This document shows positions 1-4,726 of a DNA stretch of 6,298 bases, one piece after another. The notes under the pieces were generated by a model, which saw nothing but the letters and a program-made list of their open reading frames with translations, had not been told where the DNA came from and searched no databases. Origin of the DNA: Clostridiales bacterium UBA1728. Lineage in GTDB: Bacteria > Bacillota > Clostridia > Oscillospirales > Oscillospiraceae. Position 1 is the stretch's first letter; every line of letters begins with the position of its first letter. The stretch is taken from the NCBI GenBank assembly GCA_002315975.1, contig DCIK01000018.1, positions 1 through 6,298 of the forward strand. The letters run 5' to 3'. The position numbers and the translations under genes were made by a program.

Positions 1-1
1 C

Positions 2-55
2 GGCCGGGAGGCCGTGCCCTACGGGAGCATGGAAATGCTCAAAAAAAGGGCTTGA
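2..55 (+). CDS. possible C-terminal tail of an unidentified upstream gene
   Basis: Frame 2 is open from the window edge and stops at TGA (53-55). It gives a 17-residue tail ending in SMEMLKKRA. The codons (GAG, GCC, GTG, CCC, TAC, CTC) match the usage of the neighbouring genes, and the tail is more protein-like than the other two frames. I do not recognise the protein, and 17 residues are too few to assign a family. The stop lies inside a TTGACA hexamer (52-57). If the tail is real, the upstream gene ends about 75 bp before the GTPase operon on the same strand. It could equally be non-coding sequence. Confidence 0.3.
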   Translation, partial: GREAVPYGSMEMLKKRA

Positions 56-61
56 CAGCCA

Positions 62-70
62 TGCTATAAT
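62..70 (+). promoter_or_regulatory. extended -10 promoter of the metal-GTPase operon
   Basis: TGCTATAAT is a perfect TGn extended -10 element. Transcription would start near 76-78, leaving a leader of about 55 nt before the ATG at 131. No good -35 sits 16-18 bp upstream, where the sequence is an A-tract (41-47). A consensus TTGACA does occur at 52-57, but only 7 bp from the -10, so it cannot be the partner in the usual way. The -10 lies inside a perfect 11-bp palindrome CTATA-A-TATAG (64-74), so a repressor could occlude it. Confidence 0.6.
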
Positions 71-91
71 ATAGTGTTAGATACCCTTCAC

Positions 92-107
92 TTTATTTAC
101 GAATAAA
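92..107 (+). promoter_or_regulatory. AT-rich dyad in the leader, possible operator
   Basis: TTTATT (92-97) and AATAAA (102-107) are perfect inverted arms around TACG. The dyad lies just downstream of the predicted transcription start and 23 bp before the GTPase start codon. TTACGA (97-102) matches one half of the Bacillus Zur operator half-site ATTACGA, but the opposite half is not present. Metal-responsive control of COG0523 genes by Zur is established in several Firmicutes. Its application here is an inference. The dyad could also simply be an AT-rich leader. Confidence 0.3.
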
Positions 108-130
108 TTAGCCATACAGGAGACGACAAC

Positions 131-1261
131 ATGACCAAGATTGACATTTTTTCCGGCTTTTTGGGTGCGGGCAAGACGACCCTCATCAAAAAGCTCATTT
201 CCGAGGCCTACGCCGGGGAAAAGCTGGTGCTGGTGGAGAACGAATTCGGCGAAATCGGCATTGACGGCGGCTTCATGCAGGACGCCGGCATCAATGTAAC
301 CGAGATGAACTCCGGCTGCATCTGCTGCTCTCTGACCGGCGACTTCCGCGCCGCCCTGACGGAGGTGCGCAGGCAGTATGCCCCCGACCGCATTATTATT
401 GAGCCCTCCGGCGTGGGCAAGCTCAGCGATGTGGTGGCCGCCGTGGAGAGCTGCGAAGACAGCGAGCTTTGCATCAACGCCCTTGTGACCGTGGTGGACG
501 CGGCCAAGGCCAGGATGTATATCAAAAACTTCGGCGAGTTCTACAATAACCAGATTGCCTCCGCCGGCTGCATCGTCCTGAGCCGCACCCAGGGCATGAG
601 TGAGGAGAAGCTGGACAAGGCTCTCGCCCTTATCCGCGAGAAGAACGAAGGCGCCGTGATCATCACCACCCCCTGGGACGCTCTCTCCGGCAAGCAGATT
701 CTCGCCGCCATGGAGCGCAAGGACACTCTCACCGCCGCCCTCTCCGCCATGGAGTTCGACGACGAGGACGAGTGCGACGACCCCGACTGCGAGTGCCACC
801 ACCACCATGACGACGATGACGGGGACGAGCACGAGCACCACCATCACCACCACCACGACCGCGACGAGGACGAGTGCGACGATTCCGACTGCGACTGCCA
901 CCACCATCATGACGATGATGACGATGAGGATGAAGATGAGCACGAGCACGAGCACCATCATCACCACCATCACCACGGTCACGATGCCGACGAGGTGTTC
1001 GTGAGCTGGGGCATGGAGACCGCCCACAAGTTCAGTAAAGAGGAGCTCTCCGAAAAGCTGGAGGCTCTCAACGACAGCGAGAAGTACGGCATGGTGCTTC
1101 GCGCCAAGGGCATTGTGGACGGCAGTGACGGCAGCTGGATTCACTTCGACTACACCCCCGGCGAGAGCGACATCCGCTCCGGCTCCGCCGCCGTTACCGG
1201 CAGACTCTGCGTCATCGGCTCCCGGCTCAGGGAAGAGGCCGTGGCCGAGCTGTTCCGCTAA
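131..1261 (+). CDS. COG0523/CobW-type metal-chaperone GTPase with duplicated His/Asp/Cys-rich insert
   Basis: This 376-aa cytoplasmic G3E GTPase belongs to the family that inserts or allocates zinc, cobalt or other metals (ZNG1, YciC, YeiR and CobW relatives). The GTPase domain spans about residues 1-200. It has Walker A GFLGAGKT (9-16), the switch-like ENEFGEIGIDG (36-46), the family's metal-binding GCICC (C63, C65, C66) and EPSG (91-94). SRTQ (151-154) stands where many relatives have the guanine-recognition NKxD. Residues 209-285 form an acidic, 27-His, 6-Cys insert built from a tandem duplication. Residues 288-376 are a short CobW C-terminal domain (VLRAKGIV, GRLCVIGS). AGGAGA (118-123), 7 nt before ATG, fixes the start. 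It is the first gene of an operon with the next GTPase. Family assignment is firm; the metal is not known, with zinc the best guess. Confidence 0.93.
   Translation: MTKIDIFSGFLGAGKTTLIKKLISEAYAGEKLVLVENEFGEIGIDGGFMQDAGINVTEMNSGCICCSLTGDFRAALTEVRRQYAPDRIIIEPSGVGKLSDVVAAVESCEDSELCINALVTVVDAAKARMYIKNFGEFYNNQIASAGCIVLSRTQGMSEEKLDKALALIREKNEGAVIITTPWDALSGKQILAAMERKDTLTAALSAMEFDDEDECDDPDCECHHHHDDDDGDEHEHHHHHHHDRDEDECDDSDCDCHHHHDDDDDEDEDEHEHEHHHHHHHHGHDADEVFVSWGMETAHKFSKEELSEKLEALNDSEKYGMVLRAKGIVDGSDGSWIHFDYTPGESDIRSGSAAVTGRLCVIGSRLREEAVAELFR
761..985 (+). repeat. in-frame tandem duplication encoding Asp/Cys/His metal-binding cassettes
   Basis: Two adjacent copies, 761-862 (residues 211-244) and 863-985 (residues 245-285), begin with the same 20 bases. 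They continue with close similarity at a 102-bp offset. Each encodes an acidic start, C-x4-C-x-C, HHHH, a run of Asp, then a long His block. The second copy is longer by seven residues in the Asp/Glu and His runs. The DNA is dominated by GAC/GAT and CAC/CAT codons, so length variation by slippage is likely. Confidence 0.85.
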
Positions 1262-1266
1262 GGAGA
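1261..1266 (+). promoter_or_regulatory. ribosome binding site that sets the start of the second GTPase gene
   Basis: AGGAGA begins on the last base of the first gene's TAA stop and sits 5-6 nt before the ATG at 1272. An in-frame ATG further upstream (1113) would place more than 150 bp of overlap inside gene 1 and would encode a low-complexity Ala/Pro/Ser extension. The start at 1272 is therefore preferred. The layout suggests translational coupling or re-initiation. Confidence 0.8.
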
Positions 1267-1271
1267 GAGAA

Positions 1272-2237
1272 ATGGCAAAAACACAGATTCCTGTTTATCT
1301 TTTCACCGGCTTTTTGGAGTCCGGCAAGACGACCTTTGCTCAGGAAACTCTCGAAGACGAGAGCTTCAACAACGGCGACCGCATACTCCTGCTGCTCTGC
1401 GAAGAGGGCGAGGAGGAGTATGACCCCTCCGGCTTCGCCGCCCCCAACATCTTCATCCAGACCGTGGAGAGCGAGAGCGAGCTCACCGAGCAGAACATGG
1501 CCGCGTGGCTGAAGAAGTACCGCTGCAGGTATGTCATGGTGGAGTACAACGGTATGTGGGGGCTGGACAGTCTCTACAACAATATGCCCGAGGGCTGGGC
1601 CGTGGCACAGGAGTTCTTCTTCATCGATGCCACCACCTTTGAGACCTACAACGCCAATATGCGCCAGCTCATGGTGGACAAGCTCAAAAGCTGCGAGCTG
1701 GTGGTGTTCAACCGCTTCCCCGCCGACAATGAGGAGCTGAAAATGACCGCCCACAAGGTGGTTCGCGCCATCAACCGCCGCTGCGACATTGCCTTCGAGA
1801 CCGCCGACCACAAGATCAGCTACGACGACATCGAGCTGCCGCCTCCCTACGATCTCAGCGCCCCTGTGGTGAAGATCGGCGACGGGGACTACGCCATCTT
1901 CTATCAGGAGCTGCAGGAAAAGCTCCCCGACTACGACGGCAAGGTGGTCAAGCTCCGGGCGCAGGTCGTCACCAAGACCCGGCAGAAGCTGAAGAAGGGC
2001 TACTTCTTCCTGGGCCGCCAGATCATGACCTGCTGCGCCAACGACGTGCAGTATGTGCCCCTGGCCGCCGAGTGGAGCGATCCCGAAAGTCTCACCAACA
2101 TGGGCTGGTACATGATCACCGCCCGCATCGACGTGCGGGAGCTGGAGGGCGTGTACAACGGCCCCGGCCCCGTGCTCCATGTGACGGATATCGCCCTGAC
2201 TGACGCGCCGGTAGAGGAAGTTGCTACTTATTATTAA
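1272..2237 (+). CDS. divergent CobW-like P-loop protein fused to a YcgQ/DUF1980-like C-terminal domain
   Basis: The 321-aa product opens with a CobW-like strand and Walker A GFLESGKT (13-20). EYNGMW (91-96) takes the place of EPSG, and NRFPAD (147-152) lies where the base-recognition motif would be. The CxCC metal site of COG0523 proteins is absent, and C43 is followed by an acidic stretch. From about residue 206 the protein resembles the C-terminal domain of YcgQ (COG3689, TIGR03943): DGKVVKLRAQV, then FLGRQIMTCCANDVQ with C254-C255, then GWYMITARIDV. In Bacillus, ycgQ neighbours the ycgR permease gene and a CobW gene in a zinc-responsive setting. Here the GTPase and the YcgQ-like part form one polypeptide. 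No signal peptide or membrane segment is visible. It follows gene 1 by 10 bp and probably acts with it in metal homeostasis. The P-loop part is secure; the C-terminal match is from memory of the family pattern. Confidence 0.82.
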   Translation: MAKTQIPVYLFTGFLESGKTTFAQETLEDESFNNGDRILLLLCEEGEEEYDPSGFAAPNIFIQTVESESELTEQNMAAWLKKYRCRYVMVEYNGMWGLDSLYNNMPEGWAVAQEFFFIDATTFETYNANMRQLMVDKLKSCELVVFNRFPADNEELKMTAHKVVRAINRRCDIAFETADHKISYDDIELPPPYDLSAPVVKIGDGDYAIFYQELQEKLPDYDGKVVKLRAQVVTKTRQKLKKGYFFLGRQIMTCCANDVQYVPLAAEWSDPESLTNMGWYMITARIDVRELEGVYNGPGPVLHVTDIALTDAPVEEVATYY

Positions 2238-2247
2238 AAAGCGAAAA

Positions 2248-2374
2248 GGCTTCCCTTGGGGGAAGCTGTCAGCGTAGCTGACTGATGAGGGAAATACTCC
2301 GTCTGCCTCCGCGTTGTGATAGACGGTGCCTCTTCCACCGCTTCGCAGTCCCCCTTCCCCGAAGGGGAAAGCTT
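2248..2374. repeat. 127-bp MITE-like element with structured inverted ends
   Basis: The left end holds two hairpins: GCTTCCC (2249-2255) with GGGAAGC (2260-2266), then GTCAGC (2268-2273) with GCTGAC (2277-2282). The middle pairs CCGTCT (2299-2304) with AGACGG (2321-2326). The right end has TTCCCC (2355-2360) with GGGGAA (2364-2369). Read on the - strand, the right end starts AAGCTTTCCCC and follows the same order as the left end (GGCTTCCC, hairpin, GATGAGG or GAAGAGG). The whole is thus an imperfect long inverted repeat. It has no coding capacity. It fills almost all of the gap between the GTPase operon and pepT and resembles the element at 6168-6298 in design. A T-run terminator is not apparent in it. 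Confidence 0.6.
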
Positions 2375-2387
2375 ATGATAAAATTTT

Positions 2388-2392
2388 GGAGG
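2388..2392 (+). promoter_or_regulatory. ribosome binding site that sets the pepT start
   Basis: GGAGG lies 8 nt before the ATG at 2401. The reading frame is open further upstream to an ATG at 2326, but that extension would run through the inverted-repeat element and has no such site. The start at 2401 gives the expected PepT length. Confidence 0.85.
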
Positions 2393-2400
2393 ATTCAGCC

Positions 2401-3618
2401 ATGAATGTGATCGACCGTTTCCTGCACTATGTATCCTTTGACACCACCTCTTCCGAGGAATCGGAAACTCTGCCCTCCACGGAGAAGCAGAAGCTGCTGG
2501 GGCAGGCGCTCTATGAGGAGCTGAAGGCCATGGGTCTCAGCGATGTGCGCTTCTCCGACTGCGGCTATGTCTACGCCACTCTGCCCGCCAACACCGACAA
2601 GCAGGTGCCCACCATCGGCCTCATCGCCCACATGGACACCTCTCCTGCTGCCGAGGGTGCCAACATCAAGGCCAGAATCGTGGAGTACAAGGGCGGCAGC
2701 GTCCTGCTCAACGAGGAAAAGGGCATCTACCTCAGCGACGACGAGTACCCCAATCTGAAAAAGCACGTGGGCAAGCATCTCATCGTCACCGACGGCACCA
2801 CCCTGCTGGGTGCCGACGACAAGGCGGGTCTTGCCGAGATCATCACCGCCGTGGAGGAGCTGATGGCCTCCGGTGTGGAGCACGGCACCGTGAAGATCGG
2901 CGTCACCCCCGACGAGGAGGTGGGCCGCGGCCCCGAGGGCTTCGATATGGACTTCTTCCACGCCGACTACGGCTACACGCTGGACGGCGGTCTGCTGGGC
3001 GGCATCGAGTATGAAAACTTCAACGCCGCTGCGGGTACGGTGCTCATCCACGGTCTGAGCATCCATCCCGGCTCCGCCAAGGACAAGATGAAGAATGCCG
3101 CCCTCATCGCCACGGAGTTCAACGCGCTCCTGCCCGCCGATGAGATTCCCGCCAAGACCGAGGGCTACGAGGGCTTCTTCCACCTCTGCGCCATGGAGGG
3201 CGCTGTGGAGGAGGCAAAGCTCCAGTACATCATCCGCGACCACGATGCGGAGAAGTTCGCCCACCGCAAGGTGCAGTTCATCGCTGCCGCCGATGTGCTT
3301 AACCGCAAGTATGGGCTGGGCACCGTGGAGGTGAAGGTGAAGGACAGCTACCGCAATATGCGCGAGATGATCGAGCCCCATATGTACATTGTGGATCGCG
3401 CCAAGGCCGCCATGCGCAAGCACGGGGTAGAGCCCTTTGTGGAGCCCGTCCGCGGCGGCACCGACGGTGCCACCTTCTCCTACCGGGGTCTGCCCTGCCC
3501 CAATCTCTGCACCGGCGGCGACAACTATCACGGCCGCTTTGAGTACGCCGTGGTGGAGGATATGTACACCGTGGTGGAAATCTGCAAGACCATCGTCACC
3601 GATCTGGTGGAAGAATGA
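2401..3618 (+). CDS. pepT: peptidase T, zinc tripeptide aminopeptidase
   Basis: This cytoplasmic M20B metallopeptidase removes the N-terminal residue from tripeptides in the last steps of peptide use. At 405 aa it is close to the 408 aa of the E. coli enzyme. The di-zinc ligands and catalytic residues are all visible: H77 and D79 in AHMDT, bridging D139 in GADDKAG, E172-E173 in PDEEVG, D195 in TLDGG and H377 in NYHGRFE. Each is one or two positions from its E. coli counterpart. The catalytic domain is split by a dimerisation lid at about residues 206-310. The gene is on the same strand as the GTPases but is separated by a repeat element, and it has its own terminator, so it is probably a separate unit. 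No convincing promoter was found. A zinc enzyme beside a zinc-type GTPase operon may be coincidence. Confidence 0.96.
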   Translation: MNVIDRFLHYVSFDTTSSEESETLPSTEKQKLLGQALYEELKAMGLSDVRFSDCGYVYATLPANTDKQVPTIGLIAHMDTSPAAEGANIKARIVEYKGGSVLLNEEKGIYLSDDEYPNLKKHVGKHLIVTDGTTLLGADDKAGLAEIITAVEELMASGVEHGTVKIGVTPDEEVGRGPEGFDMDFFHADYGYTLDGGLLGGIEYENFNAAAGTVLIHGLSIHPGSAKDKMKNAALIATEFNALLPADEIPAKTEGYEGFFHLCAMEGAVEEAKLQYIIRDHDAEKFAHRKVQFIAAADVLNRKYGLGTVEVKVKDSYRNMREMIEPHMYIVDRAKAAMRKHGVEPFVEPVRGGTDGATFSYRGLPCPNLCTGGDNYHGRFEYAVVEDMYTVVEICKTIVTDLVEE

Positions 3619-3653
3619 GAGTCTCTCTTTCCTTTCCTGGGGAGGGAGAATCG

Positions 3654-3690
3654 AAAACGAGCTGACTTTTTGCGAGTCAGCTCGTTTTTT
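3654..3690 (+). terminator. intrinsic terminator after pepT, probably bidirectional
   Basis: A perfect 14-bp stem pairs 3654-3667 with 3675-3688 around a 7-nt loop (TTTTGCG). It runs into T3685-T3690. It starts 36 bp after the pepT stop. On the - strand it lies 7 bp after the rqcP stop, and the AAAA at 3654-3657 provides a short U tract. One hairpin can therefore end both convergent units, more strongly for pepT. Confidence 0.92.
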
Positions 3691-3696
3691 ACATAT

Positions 3697-3939
3697 TCAA
3701 AGGATTTCCCTGTACATGGCGGCGGCATCGTCCTTGCGGACGGTCTCCTGCACGGAGAGCACCTCGGCCTTCAGCTGCTTTGCGCCGAAGCCCACGGTAA
3801 TGATGTCTCCCACCTTGACCTCCCGGGAGGGCTTGGCCACCACGCCGTTGATGCTCACCCGGCCGCCGTCGCAGGCCTCCTGGGCCACGGTGCGGCGCTT
3901 GATGAGCCGGGAAACCTTCAGCCACTTGTCCAGCCGCAT
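3697..3939 (-). CDS. rqcP: RqcP (YabO), S4-domain ribosome quality-control factor
   Basis: This 80-aa S4 RNA-binding protein closely follows Bacillus YabO/RqcP: MRLDKWLKVSRLIKRRT at the N-terminus, GRVSINGVVAK (26-36), VKVGDIITVGFG (41-52) and a C-terminal AAAMYREIL. RqcP binds the obstructed 50S subunit and works with RqcH to add C-terminal alanine tails to stalled nascent chains. R2, D4 and R16 of the S4 RNA-binding surface are present. It is slightly shorter than the 86-aa Bacillus protein, lacking only the tail. Its ATG (3939-3937) overlaps the stop of the upstream P-loop gene in TGATG, with no strong ribosome site, so translation is probably coupled. In Bacillus the gene sits near yabP, yabQ and divIC; those are not next to it here. 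The related heat-shock protein Hsp15 is a less likely identity. Confidence 0.92.
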   Translation of the reverse strand: MRLDKWLKVSRLIKRRTVAQEACDGGRVSINGVVAKPSREVKVGDIITVGFGAKQLKAEVLSVQETVRKDDAAAMYREIL

Positions 3940-4349
3940 CAGAAATACTTCTTCACGCCCTCGGAGGCGGCTTCGGGGTCGGCGGTGGCGAAGAGGGTAA
4001 TCTCAATGCCCTCGCGCTCGGCATAGACATTCAGAGAATCCAGGAATTTCTCCACGGCGGCATCGGAGCAGTCGTTGAGGATCCTGTAAAAGTCATCGAT
4101 AAAAATCCGGGTAATGTCATAGTTGCCGGCATGAAGACCCAGCAGGAAGCCGGCCAGCATCTCGTTGGTGCTGATGCCGCACTCCTGGGTGTGGACAAGG
4201 CGCACCTGATAGGGGATATCATAGGTGAGATTCTTGCCCTTCTCGATGCAGACCACGCTGCCGGAGGTAGTCTCCAGCGCCTCGTGAACCAGCTGCACCA
4301 GATGCTTCGTCTTGCCGCTGCCGGACAGACCCAGAATTAACTTAACCAT
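3939..4349 (-). CDS. uncharacterised small P-loop ATPase/GTPase-like protein
   Basis: The 136-aa product has a clear Walker A GLSGSGKT (7-14), starting five residues after MVKL. A Walker B-like strand RIFIDDF (81-87) ends in D85-D86. A later strand TLFATAD (118-124) resembles a sensor position. VVCIEKGKNLTYDIPYQVR (32-50) and LLGLHAGNYDIT (69-80) look like conserved family blocks. The C-terminus EGVKKYF closes the fold. I recall similar short proteins in clostridial genomes, often labelled only as ATP-binding or misleadingly as PilT, with no known role. There is no signal peptide or membrane segment. Its stop overlaps the rqcP start, so a role near the ribosome is an inference from context alone. 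The start at 4349 is chosen over an in-frame ATG at 4403 because AAAAGGAG precedes it and because 4403 lies against the -10 element. Confidence 0.85.
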   Translation of the reverse strand: MVKLILGLSGSGKTKHLVQLVHEALETTSGSVVCIEKGKNLTYDIPYQVRLVHTQECGISTNEMLAGFLLGLHAGNYDITRIFIDDFYRILNDCSDAAVEKFLDSLNVYAEREGIEITLFATADPEAASEGVKKYF

Positions 4350-4358
4350 AGCAAACCA

Positions 4359-4366
4359 CTCCTTTT
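4359..4366 (-). promoter_or_regulatory. ribosome binding site that sets the P-loop gene start
   Basis: AAAAGGAG on the - strand lies 9 nt before the ATG at 4349. The longer in-frame start at 4403 has no comparable site and lies upstream of the expected transcript start. Confidence 0.85.
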
Positions 4367-4403
4367 CGATTTTGTGGGGTGACACTGTTTTACTCTTGCC
4401 CAT

Positions 4404-4432
4404 ACTATAACATTCTTTTCTCTTTCCTGCAA
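4404..4432 (-). promoter_or_regulatory. promoter of the P-loop/rqcP operon
   Basis: On the - strand the -10 TATAGT (4409-4404) is preceded by TGT (4412-4410), giving an extended TGn motif. TTGCAG (4432-4427) is a partial -35 at exactly 17 bp. Transcription should start near 4397, giving a leader of about 48 nt. This separates the operon from pgi, which lies upstream on the same strand. Confidence 0.7.
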
Positions 4433-4477
4433 GAGCATTTGCGGAAGTTTACGCCCCGTTCACGCTTTTGCGCCCCC

Positions 4478-4509
4478 CATTTTCTCTTTCTCGGCAGAAA
4501 GAGAAAATG
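4478..4509. repeat. perfect 14-bp inverted repeat with 4-nt loop
   Basis: CATTTTCTCTTTCT (4478-4491) pairs fully with AGAAAGAGAAAATG (4496-4509) around CGGC. No T-run follows on either strand: C-rich sequence lies to the left and CGCCGC to the right. It is therefore not a standard intrinsic terminator. One arm is purely purine-rich and the other pyrimidine-rich. Confidence 0.8.
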
Positions 4510-4542
4510 CGCCGCGCCCGGTGAAAAAGAGAAAGAGGCTTT

Positions 4543-4561
4543 CGGCGGCAAAACGCCGCCG
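4543..4561 (-). terminator. GC hairpin downstream of pgi, weak terminator candidate
   Basis: CGGCGGC (4543-4549) pairs with GCCGCCG (4555-4561) around AAAAC. On the - strand the stem is followed, after a short gap, by T-rich sequence (CTCTTTCTCTTTTT). It lies about 165 nt beyond the pgi stop. The hairpin is certain as sequence, but the gap before the T-rich run makes terminator function doubtful. Confidence 0.35.
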
Positions 4562-4726
4562 TCGGAAAATCTGAGATGCTACGGTCTGGCTTTCCTCCGG
4601 TGACCAAACGCTCCGGGAAGCCTTCCGCTCAGCCGCTGCATTCTGCTGACGACAGCGTGGCGAAAGGGCATTGAATCTGTATAGAGAATCGAAAATGTCA
4701 AGCCACTGTACCTTGGCCCCGAAGCC

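Larger units (their letters stand above)
4433..4726. other. gene-free stretch between pgi and the P-loop operon
   Basis: No convincing gene is present on either strand. The only forward reading frame of note (4379-4603, 74 codons) has no ribosome site, overlaps the opposing promoter and encodes a Lys/Glu/Phe-rich non-globular string. The stretch holds two hairpins (4478-4509 and 4543-4561) and an imperfect pairing of GGCTTTCC (near 4588) with GGGAAGCC (near 4615). It may be a decayed composite of dispersed repeats. Any terminator for pgi must lie here, but none is canonical. Confidence 0.6.

Noticed and set aside
25..47. GAGCAT/ATGCTC hairpin followed by an A-run as a terminator
   Set aside because: On the + strand it is followed by A residues rather than T, on the - strand the T-run comes before the stem, and the region may be coding.
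52..70. TTGACA and TATAAT as a normal promoter pair
   Set aside because: The spacer is only 7 bp, so RNA polymerase could not use them together. The extended -10 explains the promoter without it.
77..1144. Long - strand reading frame (355 codons) opposite the first GTPase
   Set aside because: It is the antisense of a well-supported gene. Its Val/Met/Leu-rich middle is only the complement of the GAC/CAC tracts, and it has no ribosome site.
1227..2180. Long - strand reading frame opposite the second GTPase
   Set aside because: It is a His/Val/Gly-rich shadow of a gene with clear motifs and a good ribosome site on the other strand.
2374..2379. TATGAT as the pepT -10
   Set aside because: No -35 or TGn extension fits it, and transcription would start almost on the ribosome site, so it is only a weak possibility.
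2395..3531. Long - strand reading frame opposite pepT
   Set aside because: It is a shadow produced by GC-rich codon bias; pepT on the + strand has all its catalytic residues.
3646..3657. 12-base match GAGAATCGAAAA with 4684-4695
   Set aside because: One such match in a window of this size is expected by chance, and the flanks do not agree.
4350..4403. N-terminal extension of the P-loop protein from ATG 4403
   Set aside because: It would begin next to the -10 element, before the likely transcript start, and it places 18 unrelated residues before the natural MVKLILGLSGSGKT opening.
4379..4603. 74-codon + strand frame in the gene-free stretch
   Set aside because: It has no ribosome site, its start lies in the opposing operon's leader, its composition is non-globular and it spans a perfect hairpin.
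4696..4701. TTGACA on the - strand downstream of pgi
   Set aside because: No acceptable -10 lies 16-18 bp downstream; the nearest TATACA is at 12 bp.
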